A DNA stretch of 64,000 bases, taken from contig JAOQAE010000002.1 of the NCBI GenBank assembly GCA_025963725.1, forward strand, positions 1,292,411 to 1,356,410. The letters are read 5' to 3'. Numbering within the stretch: position 1 is the stretch's first letter; the number at the start of each line of letters is the position of its first letter. Position numbers and translations under genes: made by a program. Below are positions 1 to 9,332 of the stretch, in pieces. The notes under the pieces are model-generated. The model was not told the DNA's origin and did not search any database. It saw nothing but the letters and a program-made list of their open reading frames with translations. The stretch comes from Bacteroidota bacterium (GTDB lineage Bacteria; Bacteroidota; Bacteroidia; 2-12-FULL-35-15).

Positions 1-928
1 AGCTGTTTCCGCCGTCGGTCGACCTGATCAGCCATACATCGGTATCCGTGGTTCCGTTCCGCTGGTCGGTCCAGTTGATATAAATTGTTCCGTGGTTCGG
101 GCCGGGACTGAGGTCGCAAATGGCCTGTGGGAGCCCGTTACAGCGCTGCAGGCCCGCAATGTTGTAATCCCATCCGCCTGGCATTGCTGTTATCAGCGTT
201 TCATGCGGCAGCCAGGTTGCGCCATCATCAAGGCTTTTGTTGAACATCAATCCCTCCGGGCCGGCCCAGGTCACATAGATCTCTCCCGCAGGGCCTACCA
301 TCGGGATCGCACCTTCCATGGTGCTGTCGCTGTCAACACAGTTTCCCGCTTCTTTGCTGATCCTTACCGGCGTGCTCCAGGTGGCGCCTGCATCGGCCGA
401 TTTTGAAAAAAGGATCACGGAGCTGTCGGCCGGCGACGATGTTCCATACACATCAAACTGCGTCCATGTAACATAGATCTCGTTTGTTTGCGGGTTCACA
501 ACAATGCCTTCCTTGTCCTGCGCTTTTGTACCGTTCAGGCCGGTGTATGTTCCTGCCGACCATGTATTGCCGCCATCAAAAGATTTCTGAAAAACGATCC
601 TGTCGATCCAGCTGCCGGTTCCTGCCGGCGGATAAGCGAGGTGTGAATAGTAAAATGTTCCTGTAGTGTCTGTAAATACGATCGGGTCGCCCCAAACGCC
701 CGTAACAGGCTCGGTAAGCAATGCGCTGATCCAGGTGGCGCCGCCATCATTGGAATGATACACATTGTTGATGTTCGCGCCGGCAACTACCTGGCTGGGA
801 TTTTTAGGATTGATGCAGATGGAAGCTTCTTCCGGGTCATTCGTATTGCTGATCATCACATTCGTGAACTGCGCCAGGGAGCGCAGGCTTAATACGAAGA
901 GAAAGGAGAAGAAACAAAGCTTTTTCAT
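1..928 (-). CDS. Secreted BNR/Asp-box repeat protein (sialidase-like propeller), 3' part cut by window edge
   Basis: The reading frame opens with ATG at 926-928 on the minus strand and stays open to base 1, about 309 residues, with no stop, so the C-terminus lies outside the window. The N-terminus has a signal peptide (lysine pair, hydrophobic stretch, ALAQ-type end 'RSLAQ'). Asp-box motifs (S-x-D-x-G-x-T-W) recur: SNDGGATW, SFDGGNTW, SADAGATW, SLDDGATW, and STDGGNS at the edge. Such repeats form beta-propeller blades of sialidases and of many secreted Bacteroidota proteins that end in a T9SS sorting domain. Sialidase activity itself is not shown, because the Asp-box alone does not define it. 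No other gene overlaps it. Confidence 0.85.
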   Translation of the reverse strand, partial: MKKLCFFSFLFVLSLRSLAQFTNVMISNTNDPEEASICINPKNPSQVVAGANINNVYHSNDGGATWISALLTEPVTGVWGDPIVFTDTTGTFYYSHLAYPPAGTGSWIDRIVFQKSFDGGNTWSAGTYTGLNGTKAQDKEGIVVNPQTNEIYVTWTQFDVYGTSSPADSSVILFSKSADAGATWSTPVRISKEAGNCVDSDSTMEGAIPMVGPAGEIYVTWAGPEGLMFNKSLDDGATWLPHETLITAMPGGWDYNIAGLQRCNGLPQAICDLSPGPNHGTIYINWTDQRNGTTDTDVWLIRSTDGGNS

Positions 929-985
929 TGCATCGGAATAACGTTTCAAAGGTAATCAATGAAAAAGGAAATCGGAAGTATTTAT

Positions 986-1074
986 GTCAGTTCGAGTTTT
1001 CGCCTTTCGGCGAAAGTATCGAGAACCGGCTCTACTTCTCGATACACTCCACTGCGTTTCGTACTCGAAGTGAC
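986..1074. repeat. Nested inverted-repeat (REP/MITE-like) intergenic element
   Basis: Outer arms GTCAGTTCGAGT (986-997) and ACTCGAAGTGAC (1063-1074) are inverted repeats with one mismatch. Inside lie a perfect hairpin TTTCGCC/GGCGAAA (998-1004/1009-1015) and a perfect inverted pair TATCGAGAA/TTCTCGATA (1017-1025/1036-1044). The element fills most of the gap between the BNR gene start and the OmpA-family gene stop. It could be a non-autonomous palindromic element or a processed transcript end. Confidence 0.6.
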
Positions 1075-1081
1075 CCGGTCA

Positions 1082-1762
1082 TCACTCCAAACTCCTGACT
1101 TCCGTACGGCGGTTCTTTTGCTTCCCCGCGTCCGTGGTGTTTTCCGCTACCGGCTGCGTATCGCCATATCCTTTCGCGATCACGCGGCCTGCCTCCACTC
1201 CTTTTTTCACAAGGTAAGTTCGCACGGCATTTGCGCGGTCTTCCGATAACTTCTGGTTCGCATCCTTATTCCCCACATTGTCGGTATGTCCCGCGATCTC
1301 GATCTTCAGCGATTTTTTCATCAGCATGTATTCCACCAGCTCGTTCAGCTCTTTCGAGGACTCGGGCTTCAGCGTCGATTTTCCTGTGTCGAAGAATACA
1401 TTGTCGAGCGTATAGGTTTTCGGCGGACTGATGATCAGCTTGTACTCGAAGCTAACAGTGCCTTCCATGGATGGCATTTTCAGAACATTGTAATCCTGGT
1501 TCTCGCTGAATGCCTTGTACTGCACATTGTAGGTATCGCCTTCGGGCACCAGCAGGTCGAATTTGCCATTCGCTTTTGTAACGCCGGAATATGTTTTTTT
1601 GTCCTTCGTGGCAACAAAGGTCACCTTTTCGCCTTCAAGGGGCTTCTGTGCTTTATCAACCACCACCACGGTAAGGAGGGCCTCTGTTTCAGTTGGCTCG
1701 AGCGTTTGTGCATTTGTAATAAAAAAAGAGAGGAGCAATGCGGAAGTAAAAATAGCTTTCAT
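1082..1762 (-). CDS. OmpA-family outer-membrane protein with PEGA/carboxypeptidase-regulatory-like N-domain
   Basis: 226 residues. A signal peptide (about residues 1-18, ending TNAQ) is followed by a small beta domain (about 28-110) of the type 'VVVVDKAQKPLEGEKV...GKFDLLVPEG', as in CarboxypepD-reg/PEGA folds. The C-terminal half (about 118-226) is an OmpA peptidoglycan-binding domain, with GHTDNVGN, LSEDRANAVRTYL, VIAKGYGDTQPV and the arginine-containing NRRTEV end. The domain anchors the outer membrane to peptidoglycan. It lies last in a minus-strand run after the sigma factor and the small membrane protein, with a 5-nt gap, so the three are probably co-transcribed. Confidence 0.9.
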   Translation of the reverse strand: MKAIFTSALLLSFFITNAQTLEPTETEALLTVVVVDKAQKPLEGEKVTFVATKDKKTYSGVTKANGKFDLLVPEGDTYNVQYKAFSENQDYNVLKMPSMEGTVSFEYKLIISPPKTYTLDNVFFDTGKSTLKPESSKELNELVEYMLMKKSLKIEIAGHTDNVGNKDANQKLSEDRANAVRTYLVKKGVEAGRVIAKGYGDTQPVAENTTDAGKQKNRRTEVRSLE

Positions 1763-1767
1763 GTTAT

Positions 1768-2016
1768 TTATTTTGGTTGTTGGGTATTGGCAGGCGCAGG
1801 CGCTTCATCCTTTTCGATCACTTCAACGATCACGAACATAACAAGCAGGATCAGCAATATGATCAGGAACACTTTCTTGTTCTTGTACAAAGGAGTTTTG
1901 TACAAGGGCTTTGTAGCCGACTGGTAATTATACATCAGCTTCTTAAAGTCCTTATGCTTGTTGATCCTGTCTTCAGGCAGGTCGGGTTGGTCAATATTGA
2001 ATTTCAGGTCTGACAT
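1768..2016 (-). CDS. Small single-pass membrane protein next to ECF sigma factor
   Basis: 82 residues, with a charged N-terminus (MSDLKFNIDQPDLPEDRI), one strong transmembrane segment (about residues 48-66, FLIILLILLVMFVIVEVI) and a short Pro/Ala-rich tail (APAPANTQQPK). Its ATG immediately follows the TAG stop of the sigma factor gene, which implies translational coupling. The position is where an anti-sigma factor often sits, but there is no recognisable zinc or anti-sigma motif, so that role is only a possibility. Confidence 0.75.
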   Translation of the reverse strand: MSDLKFNIDQPDLPEDRINKHKDFKKLMYNYQSATKPLYKTPLYKNKKVFLIILLILLVMFVIVEVIEKDEAPAPANTQQPK

Positions 2017-2580
2017 CTATCTGTTGTTTCCCATTATTTTTTTAATCTTCTCGAGTATGCGGTACACTTTCACCTTGGCATTATTCTCTGTAATACCAAC
2101 AATATTGCCAACTTCAGCGAAGGAGCGCTTTTCAAAAAAGCGCAGCTCGATCAGCTGTGTATCCTCCTCACCTATTTCCTTCAATGCTTTCATCATCCGC
2201 TGCTGTGCTTCAGAATGGTCTTCTTCCTGCACTTCCGCCATAATGGTCGTAATGCCGCCCTGGTCGAGACTAACCACCCTGCCTGCATTATTTTTTCTAA
2301 AATACATATTAATTTCATTAAAGGCAATCCGGAACAGCCAGGCGGAGAAAGGCACGCCCTTGTATTCGTACTTCCTGATATTGATCAATGCCTTCAGGAA
2401 TACCTGCGATACGATGTCGGCCGAAAGGTCCTCATCGGCAGTACGCCTGTGCACAAAAACAAAGATGGACTTGTAATACCTGTCGTACAGCACATCGAAG
2501 CGCGCGGGGTTCTGCTTTGCAGCTTCCACCTGCTGCAATTCCAGCTTTAGCTCAGTATCGGTCTTGTGATGTGCGTTCAC
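2017..2580 (-). CDS. ECF-type RNA polymerase sigma-70 factor
   Basis: 187 residues. Region 2 is seen at about residues 28-98 (FDVLYDRYYKSIFVFV...DIVSQVFLKAL...PFSAWLFRIAFNEINMYFRK) and region 4 at about 143-183 (IELRFFEKRSFAEVGNIVGITENNAKVKVYRILEKIK), separated by an acidic linker. That is the two-region layout of extracytoplasmic-function sigma factors, which direct RNA polymerase to stress or surface genes. It is the first gene of the unit sigma / small membrane protein / OmpA-family protein. The 200-nt gap to the divergent LRR gene should hold its promoter, which I could not place with confidence. Confidence 0.92.
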   Translation of the reverse strand: MNAHHKTDTELKLELQQVEAAKQNPARFDVLYDRYYKSIFVFVHRRTADEDLSADIVSQVFLKALINIRKYEYKGVPFSAWLFRIAFNEINMYFRKNNAGRVVSLDQGGITTIMAEVQEEDHSEAQQRMMKALKEIGEEDTQLIELRFFEKRSFAEVGNIVGITENNAKVKVYRILEKIKKIMGNNR

Positions 2581-2697
2581 CGGTTCTGTTTAAGTTTTAG
2601 TTCATAATGCGGCACAGGTAAAAAAGATACAGGTGCGGGGATAAATTTCATTTATTCTGCGGTATCTGTTAAATACATCCTGCAAACAGTTGAAAGA

Positions 2698-2717
2698 TCC
2701 CGTGTCGGGGCACGGGA
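2698..2717. other. Small palindrome in the divergent intergenic region
   Basis: TCCCGTG (2698-2704) and CACGGGA (2711-2717) form a perfect 7-bp inverted repeat around a TCGGGG loop, between the sigma factor gene and the LRR gene. It could be an operator, or a remnant of the GC-rich REP-like sequences seen elsewhere (for example near 26.56 kb). Confidence 0.4.
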
Positions 2718-2736
2718 TAAATTTATCTAAATTCTG

Positions 2737-2745
2737 TATCTTTTG
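2737..2745 (+). promoter_or_regulatory. Candidate Bacteroidota -7 element for the LRR gene
   Basis: TATCTTTTG resembles the Bacteroidota consensus TAnnTTTG, 35 nt before the ATG of the 861-residue LRR protein. No clear TTG is present at the expected -33 spacing. Confidence 0.4.
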
Positions 2746-2779
2746 ACCCTCTTTACGTTATAATTTCAACAAACGGACT

Positions 2780-5365
2780 ATGAACAAACTGCTACTCAGC
2801 TGCTCCCTCATGCTGGCCTTATGGATGCTTCCTGCTCTCTGCGCTGCGCAAACAGGTGAAGATGCCGGCATCGACGGCTATGAGAACATCACGGAAGCCA
2901 TGCAGCATCCTGAAAAGGCAAAGAAGATCTGGATCACGGGAAACAGCAGTCAGCTAAGCCTCTTTGCCAGCAATGCGGCGGCGTTCCAAAACCTGCAGGC
3001 TTTCAAGATCCGGGATGCAGCCTCTGAAAAAGACTGGGACAAGCTGTTCCTGGCGCTTTCAAAGATCAGCTCCATCAGGGAGATCGAGCTTACGTTCAAC
3101 GAGATCGGTCAGGTGCCCGCTTCTATCTCCTCCTTTAAGAACCTTCAAACGCTCATCATCTGGGGATCTCCCGGACTTGATTATGCCGCCCTGTTCCGGA
3201 ACCTTGCCGGGCTCGGTAAGTTAAGCGCGCTGGAGCTGAACAGCAATTCCTTCAGCACAGTGCCTGCGGAGATCAGGGAGCTTGGACACCTCGAACGATT
3301 CAGCATCACCGACAATGAAGCCGTAGATTACTCCGACCTCATGGAGAAGCTTTCGGCGCTCCCGCTGCTCAAAGCCCTTTCGCTGGAAGTGAATGCGATC
3401 ACCCAGCTCCCTCCGAATATCATCAAGCTGAAAAGCCTGGGCAAATTAAACATCAGCAATAACTATATTTCCGGCTTCCCCGAAAAGATGCAGGAGCTAA
3501 AGAACCTCGACAGCCTTCAGGCGGATGGAAATCTTTTCGTGAACTATGTGGATGAATACAACAAGCTGAAAGGGCTTAACATCAGCTACCTTTCGGTGGA
3601 TGGCGGACTCACGGAAGAAGAAAAAGCTGCGCTGTTAAAATTATTTCCGAAAGTTAAAATAGATGAGCAGGCCAGCGCCGAAGCTGCCGCGACCGCCGAC
3701 AAGCAGGACCTGTTTGAATCACTGGTGCCTGCACTTAATGTGCCCAAAGCGGTTTACCTCGTGGATGCAGCATTGGGCGGAGAGCTGGATTACCCTTCCG
3801 GATCACAGATCAGCATCCCGAAAGATGCTTTTGTAGATAAGAACAACAAGGCCGTGAAAGGCAATGTAAAAGTGAGCTACCGTGAGTTCTCCGACCCGCT
3901 ATCCATCGCATTCAGCGGCATCCCGATGAGCTATTCGAATAAGGACAGCAGCTACCCGATGGAATCGGCGGGCATGTTCCAGATCAATGCCAGCCAAAAC
4001 GACCAGCCCGTATTTCTAAAAAAAGGAAAAGCGATCGATGTGTCGATGATCACCGGCGACACTACCGATAATTACAATATGTACAGGATCGATACGGCAA
4101 CAAAGGAATGGGTGAATGAAGGGAAGCGGGGCACGATAAAAGTTGTGAAGCCGAAGGATTACCGCCTGGACTCGCTGAATTATTACGGTTCAAAAGTGGT
4201 GGAGCTTTCGCCCGCCTGGCGCCGCTACAACGATATTATCCATGCCGATGATACGGTACTTTTTGAAGCCCGTTTTTATGATACTTCCTATTGCCATCTC
4301 AATAAGACCAGCCTTCTGAAAAACAAAGATTATCTCCGCTACGTGAGAGTATCCCGCTATAAAAAGGAAAGCAGCCTGCAAAGGAAAGCGGAAAAAGGGA
4401 AGATCTGGTTCAATATCAAGAACATTATAACGATAGGCGACAATCCCGAGATCCGCGCATTCAACGGCATGGCCTGGGTGTACGACGGTGATGCAAGCCC
4501 GAAGGAATTCAGCGCAAGGTACCTCAGGAGAAAACGGTATTCCGATGTGCGGATCGAGCAGAACGGAGATGCGTTCACCATTCTCCTGAAGGAAAAAAAC
4601 GGCGTAGTAAGCATTCCGGCGCATCCTGTCAATAAGTTCAAAGGCGCAGCGGAGAAGCCTGAAGGCACCTACGCACGCAGGTACAGGAATTACACAAAGG
4701 CGCTTGCGCGAAGGGAAGCCCAGTTCAACCGCGACCTTGCAAAGAAGCAGCTCTCCCGCTACAGGTACAACCAGAAGGTATGGCAGAACCTGAAACCGGT
4801 GATGAGCGACAGTGAGAAAGTGATGGCCTTCGACCAGTGGATGCGTTACTACAATTCGATGCTGAACAATGATACGATCACGAAGTTCCAGAAATCATCC
4901 GGCTTCGTGGGAGGCGTGCTGAATCAAAGCTACAGGAAGATCTCTGTAACGCAGTTCGGCTATTACAACTGCGACAGGCCGCTGAGAATGATCATAGCAC
5001 TGCCGGTGAATGCAGTGGATGCGGTGGTACGTACAGGCTATAAAGCGCTGACGGAACCAAAGGAATATGCAAGCATCAGCGCAGCGTATTTCGATATGCA
5101 GGACAAGCGGCTTGCGCCAAAGCAGGTGATGATCATCGACAAGCGAATTAAATCCGTAGCGTATGTGGGCAATGGCGCCACCATGCGGATCGCGGTGAAT
5201 TCGCCGAAGAACCTGATCGCAGTGATGCCCGATGGCAGCGTGGGCGTGTTCTCAGAAAACAGGTTTAAGGAGATCAATCTTGTTGATAAGGGAGATTATG
5301 GCTTTAAGCTGATGGTGTACGGGCCGAACGAGCTCGAGCAGCTGAGAAGATACCTGAAGTACTGA
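2780..5365 (+). CDS. Large secreted leucine-rich-repeat protein
   Basis: 861 residues with a signal peptide (about 1-23, ending LCAAQ). Residues about 85-275 are an LRR array, with repeated 'L..L.L..N.i..lP..i..L..L' units, for example LKALSLEVNAITQLPPNI and LGKLNISNNYISGFPEKM. The remaining ~580 residues match no family I recognise. They begin with a beta-rich part containing 'GSQISIPKDAFVDKNNKAVKGNVKVSYREFSDP', reminiscent of ZU5-like or bacterial Ig-like sheets, followed by a basic, tyrosine-rich part. No T9SS sorting tail is visible. It is followed after 38 nt by a PorP/SprF protein and may be surface-associated. The product is hypothetical beyond the LRR. Confidence 0.85.
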   Translation: MNKLLLSCSLMLALWMLPALCAAQTGEDAGIDGYENITEAMQHPEKAKKIWITGNSSQLSLFASNAAAFQNLQAFKIRDAASEKDWDKLFLALSKISSIREIELTFNEIGQVPASISSFKNLQTLIIWGSPGLDYAALFRNLAGLGKLSALELNSNSFSTVPAEIRELGHLERFSITDNEAVDYSDLMEKLSALPLLKALSLEVNAITQLPPNIIKLKSLGKLNISNNYISGFPEKMQELKNLDSLQADGNLFVNYVDEYNKLKGLNISYLSVDGGLTEEEKAALLKLFPKVKIDEQASAEAAATADKQDLFESLVPALNVPKAVYLVDAALGGELDYPSGSQISIPKDAFVDKNNKAVKGNVKVSYREFSDPLSIAFSGIPMSYSNKDSSYPMESAGMFQINASQNDQPVFLKKGKAIDVSMITGDTTDNYNMYRIDTATKEWVNEGKRGTIKVVKPKDYRLDSLNYYGSKVVELSPAWRRYNDIIHADDTVLFEARFYDTSYCHLNKTSLLKNKDYLRYVRVSRYKKESSLQRKAEKGKIWFNIKNIITIGDNPEIRAFNGMAWVYDGDASPKEFSARYLRRKRYSDVRIEQNGDAFTILLKEKNGVVSIPAHPVNKFKGAAEKPEGTYARRYRNYTKALARREAQFNRDLAKKQLSRYRYNQKVWQNLKPVMSDSEKVMAFDQWMRYYNSMLNNDTITKFQKSSGFVGGVLNQSYRKISVTQFGYYNCDRPLRMIIALPVNAVDAVVRTGYKALTEPKEYASISAAYFDMQDKRLAPKQVMIIDKRIKSVAYVGNGATMRIAVNSPKNLIAVMPDGSVGVFSENRFKEINLVDKGDYGFKLMVYGPNELEQLRRYLKY

Positions 5366-5391
5366 TGTTTTGTTTTTTCCCTGCTTTGCAC

Positions 5392-5399
5392 TAAATTTA
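5392..5399 (+). promoter_or_regulatory. Candidate -7 element close to the porP/sprF-like start
   Basis: TAAATTTA (TAnnTTTA) ends 4 nt before the ATG at 5404. If used, the transcript would be essentially leaderless. It differs from TAnnTTTG in the last base. Confidence 0.35.
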
Positions 5400-5403
5400 C
5401 TGT

Positions 5404-6345
5404 ATGTATAAACGCTTCTCATTCCTGCTTGGGATTTTTATTCACGCGGCTTCCCTTCACGCGCAGGATCCGCATTTCAGCCAGTATAACCTGGCAAGGA
5501 TCTATACTAATCCTGCAGCTGCCGGCTCCGACAGCACACTGAACCTTGCCGTCAGCGGAAGGCTTCAATGGCCGAAGATCGGCGGAGGCTACACTACGGA
5601 AAACTTTTCCGCCGATAATTATTTCCGCTGCCTGCATGGCGGGCTCGGCATTAACTTGATGCACGATGATGCGATGGGTTTTATAAAAACAACCCGCGCC
5701 GGCCTCTCCTATGCCGCACACATGGAGCTCTTCCGGCACAAGCTTGCAGTACAGGCCGGTATTGAGCTTGGCTATTTTCAGAAGTCGGCCGACTGGAGCA
5801 AGCTCACCTTCGGCGATATGATCGATGAACGAAGGGGCTTTGATTACCCGGACAATGAATTCCCGCAACAATCAAAGAAAGCAGGGATCGACCTTTCGGC
5901 CGGTCTTCTTCTCTACAGCAAACAATTTTATGGAGGTTTTGCAGCGCATCACCTGAATGAACCTGATGAAGGATTCCTAAGCCCAAGCCGCTTACCGGTA
6001 AAGCTAAGCGTCTACGCAGGCGCTAACGCTATGTTTGTTGTCAACTCCGCCAGCTTCATACTTTCACCCAATCTTTTGTTTATGCAGCAACAGGATTTCC
6101 GGGAGTTGATGCCGGGCCTGACCGTTAAATGCAAAAAAGTGGTGCTGGGGCTAAGCTACAGGAGCGAAGATGCATTCATCATTACTGCAGGGCTCCAGTT
6201 TCCTTTTCTAAAGCTCGGCTATTCTTATGATTATACAGTTTCAACTTTAACGAACGAGGCCTCGGGGGGAGCGCATGAACTGCAACTGACGTTTTATATA
6301 CATGCGTCAAAAAAAGCAAAAGCGTTAAGCCTGCGGATGATCTGA
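5404..6345 (+). CDS. PorP/SprF-family type IX secretion outer-membrane protein
   Basis: 313 residues. A signal peptide (ASLHAQ) is followed by the family hallmark 'DPHFSQYNLARIYTNPAAAGSD', then a predicted beta-barrel with conserved 'GLGINLMHDDAMG...AGLSYAAHMEL' and a 'LKLGYSYDYTVSTL...GAHELQLTFYI' end. PorP/SprF proteins take part in T9SS secretion or surface attachment of cognate cargo with type-B C-terminal domains. Unlike the second copy near 44 kb, no gliding-type cargo gene is adjacent; the upstream neighbour is the LRR protein. It converges with the AddB-like gene, with a 3-nt gap. Confidence 0.92.
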   Translation: MYKRFSFLLGIFIHAASLHAQDPHFSQYNLARIYTNPAAAGSDSTLNLAVSGRLQWPKIGGGYTTENFSADNYFRCLHGGLGINLMHDDAMGFIKTTRAGLSYAAHMELFRHKLAVQAGIELGYFQKSADWSKLTFGDMIDERRGFDYPDNEFPQQSKKAGIDLSAGLLLYSKQFYGGFAAHHLNEPDEGFLSPSRLPVKLSVYAGANAMFVVNSASFILSPNLLFMQQQDFRELMPGLTVKCKKVVLGLSYRSEDAFIITAGLQFPFLKLGYSYDYTVSTLTNEASGGAHELQLTFYIHASKKAKALSLRMI

Positions 6346-6348
6346 GGA

Positions 6349-9225
6349 TCACCTGTGGCAAACGCCCCTGAAGCTGCAATACACACAGTTGATCACTTCG
6401 GTGGTTTGCGTGAATGGAATTTCCGGATCAACGATCTCGGTAAGCAGGATCTCCAGCTGCGCTTCAAACTCTTTCAGCACCGACTCATCAAGGAACTCAT
6501 TCCCGTTTGCCTTCACCGTTTTTAACCCTGCGCTGAGCTCGCGGAAGGTAATGATGCCCGATTGAAGGTTGTCTTTTATCGCGGGGTTCATCTTCTGGTA
6601 CAGGTAGGCATACATCAGCAGCTGGAAGCTTTTTGAAAGCGTTCCGTCGGTTCGGATCAGGTCCCAGTCATCAAACTTCAATTCATTGTTTGCCGCCAGG
6701 CCCGTCTTGTAATCCACGATCCGCGTGATGCTTCCCACACTGTCGATCCTGTCGGCCTTGCCTTTTATTTTTATTGCCGCTCCTGCAATGATCAGCTCCG
6801 TTTCCAGCGACTGCTCGAGCGCTTTCACGATCACAGGCTGCCCCTTTTTCTCCGCAGCTGCAACGGCTGCAATTTCTGCATCGAGGAAATTGGCAATGAA
6901 TTTCAAGGCCACTTTCAGGGTCAGTAAATTTTTGCCATAGCTGATCTCTGAACGGCTGTAGTATTCGTCAAAGGCTTTCATGGTAAGCGCTTCCACGAGC
7001 GGCTTCATCTTTTTTATATCATCGGCGCCGATCTTCTTTTCAACAAAAGGCTGATATAATTGCTCGAGCACGCTGTGGATCACATTGCCGAGCACATCCG
7101 CACCGATGGTCTCCTCCACTTCATCCGCTTCCCTTAATCCGGCAATACCATGAAAATAGAACTGCACGCTGCAGCTCCTGTACTTGTTCAGCAGCGAAGG
7201 TGAAAAGCCGTGCTCCGATACCGACCTCGCTTTTATCTTTTCAAGAATCTCCGCGGTTTTATAAATGATAATGCCATCGCCTTTATTTTCGGGCTTAACA
7301 GGGATGCTTAACAATTGCTCCGTGATGGTTACGTTCGGGTTCACCTTCGGTAGCTCATAGGCGAGCTGTGTAAGGAACCGGCTTCTTTCACCACTTCCGA
7401 GCGCATCGCTTTCGGTATTGTACAGCAGGTAAATGGTGGTGGCGCGCTGCAGCAGCCTGTAAAAGTGGTAAGCGAAGATGGCATCCTTGTCGCTATAAGT
7501 AGGCAACCCGAAATGGCGCTTCAGCTCAAAGGGAATGAACGAGTTGACCGCCTTGCCGGAAGGAAGAATATCCTCATTGCAGGAAAGCAGGATCACATTT
7601 TCAAAATCGAGGGTGCGCGTTTCCAGCATTCCCATTACCTGCAAACCCATCAGCGGCTCGCCGTAAAAAGGCAAGGTCCCGGCGCGAACGATCTGGTTGA
7701 GGATGCTGCGCAGCGTTTTCACATCCGTAACCGATCCGGGATAATCCTGCATCAGCACCTGGATGCGCTTTACGATCTTGGTAAAGGCAAAAAGGTATTC
7801 CAGCTCCAGGCTCGATTTATTTTCGGCGCTGCTGCCCTGCTGTGCAATGATGCCGTTCTTTAATATTTCGATCACATGCTGCACGCAGGCGATCGCATCT
7901 GCGGCGGAGGTCCAGTGCTTGAACACGGGTTGCAAAAGCGCGTATTCGAGCGGGTGTTCGTCAAATAATTTCGTAAGCGTAGACTGCGCGGCAAACACAA
8001 TGTTCCGGCCCTGGATGGTTTGCACGATGGGTTTTACGGAAAGCCGATGCTCCTCGCTGGCAAGCGCAATGGCCGTATAGGGATGGCTCAGCAGCTTCAC
8101 AAGGTCGGTATGATAAAACCTGTAATTCAGCTTACCGCCGGCAATCTTCTGTGCATTTTCGTGGAGGTTAAAAACAAGCTCGAAGTATCCGGCTACCGGC
8201 GTGTTCTTCAGCGGGTAACCCATTGTCACGTTAATGTCCTGCAGGCTCGCCGGGAGCGAATGCAGCACGGGAAATAATAAGTTCTCATCGGCAAGCACCA
8301 GCGCCGTGTTCTGCAGGTGCCCCTGCTCTTTCTCAATGCTGGTGACAAGGCTTCCCGCGATCTTCGCCTGCGCTACGTTTTTAGCAGCGCCAATAATGGT
8401 GATCTGTTTTTTTTCGTTGCTTAATAATATTTCCTCAAATATGGTATTGCGTTCCTTGATCTTTTTGAACCTTCCGTACTCGTTGTATTTCCGGATGAAG
8501 CGGCCTGCTTCCTGGTTTGGGTTGTTCACATAATAGCTATCGGTATCCCAGATGATCTCTGCTTTATCGGCATCCACCAACTTTTCAATGATGATCTCTT
8601 CCGCAAGGTTCAAGGCGTTGAAGCCGGCAAAGATGATCTTCTTCCAGGGATGCTTTGCTGCACGCTCCACGGGATCGGCAGCCACAATACGGTAGGCAAG
8701 CCCCTGGTAGGCTTCCTTTTTCGCAAGCATGCGCTCCGCGAAATCGGTGTAATAGCCGCCCAGCTGCTGCCAGAAAACGAGGTATTGCTTCTGAAAATCC
8801 GTAAGGCCTTCCTCGCTGTTGAGGCTCCATGTTTCGAGCTCCTTGATGTTCTTTAAATTCCCGAACAGCTGCTTTGCATCCACGAGGTAACGGTCGATCT
8901 CGTTAAAATCGCTCAGCAGGATCTGCCCCCATTTGCTGAACTCATCAAAGCTTTCGGTATTTCCCGGCGTACACTTTTTTACTGTTTCATAAAGGTCAAA
9001 TAAAAGCGTGGTGGGATCGGCGGGCTGCAGTTCGGAGAGCAGCGCCACAAAATCTTCCGTGGCAAGGATCTCGGGGCTCCAGAATGTTTTTTTAAGGTGA
9101 TTGGAGAAATGCGTTTTCAGGAACAATCCGGCCCTGCGGTTCGGCAGCACGATACAGAGCTCGCTGATGTCGTCGCCGTATTTTTCGTGAAGGTGAATGA
9201 CCGTTTTTTCGAGGAAGGATTGCAT
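6349..9225 (-). CDS. AddB-like PD-(D/E)XK nuclease / inactivated helicase-fold protein
   Basis: 958 residues. The N-terminal two-thirds resembles the degenerate UvrD-like fold of AddB (GLFLKTHFSNHLKK in place of a Walker A; 'FENVILLSCNEDILPSG'; 'LLYNTESD'). The C-terminal ~270 residues hold a RecB-type nuclease: GKADRIDSVGSITRIVDYKTG supplies the D...D-Y-K catalytic set. Cysteines in 'YRSCSVQFYFHGIAGL' and at the end 'NCVYCSFRGVCH' match the Fe-S staple of AddB. AddB works with AddA in resection of DNA double-strand breaks; no AddA gene lies in this window. Start chosen at ATG 9223-9225, directly behind a TAACTTCG promoter-like element. Confidence 0.88.
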   Translation of the reverse strand: MQSFLEKTVIHLHEKYGDDISELCIVLPNRRAGLFLKTHFSNHLKKTFWSPEILATEDFVALLSELQPADPTTLLFDLYETVKKCTPGNTESFDEFSKWGQILLSDFNEIDRYLVDAKQLFGNLKNIKELETWSLNSEEGLTDFQKQYLVFWQQLGGYYTDFAERMLAKKEAYQGLAYRIVAADPVERAAKHPWKKIIFAGFNALNLAEEIIIEKLVDADKAEIIWDTDSYYVNNPNQEAGRFIRKYNEYGRFKKIKERNTIFEEILLSNEKKQITIIGAAKNVAQAKIAGSLVTSIEKEQGHLQNTALVLADENLLFPVLHSLPASLQDINVTMGYPLKNTPVAGYFELVFNLHENAQKIAGGKLNYRFYHTDLVKLLSHPYTAIALASEEHRLSVKPIVQTIQGRNIVFAAQSTLTKLFDEHPLEYALLQPVFKHWTSAADAIACVQHVIEILKNGIIAQQGSSAENKSSLELEYLFAFTKIVKRIQVLMQDYPGSVTDVKTLRSILNQIVRAGTLPFYGEPLMGLQVMGMLETRTLDFENVILLSCNEDILPSGKAVNSFIPFELKRHFGLPTYSDKDAIFAYHFYRLLQRATTIYLLYNTESDALGSGERSRFLTQLAYELPKVNPNVTITEQLLSIPVKPENKGDGIIIYKTAEILEKIKARSVSEHGFSPSLLNKYRSCSVQFYFHGIAGLREADEVEETIGADVLGNVIHSVLEQLYQPFVEKKIGADDIKKMKPLVEALTMKAFDEYYSRSEISYGKNLLTLKVALKFIANFLDAEIAAVAAAEKKGQPVIVKALEQSLETELIIAGAAIKIKGKADRIDSVGSITRIVDYKTGLAANNELKFDDWDLIRTDGTLSKSFQLLMYAYLYQKMNPAIKDNLQSGIITFRELSAGLKTVKANGNEFLDESVLKEFEAQLEILLTEIVDPEIPFTQTTEVINCVYCSFRGVCHR

Positions 9226-9229
9226 TTAA

Positions 9230-9237
9230 CGAAGTTA
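9230..9237 (-). promoter_or_regulatory. -7-like element abutting the AddB-like start
   Basis: On the minus strand TAACTTCG (TAnnTTcG) is followed by TTAA and then the ATG. The spacing would place transcription initiation at or next to the start codon. Confidence 0.4.
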
Positions 9238-9332
9238 CGGAATTTTAGGGATGAATATTCATACCTTTATCAAAAAAGGATCTATAAGGTTTTCATCCTT
9301 TTAGAGTGTTAAACAGAAAAATAACATATAAA

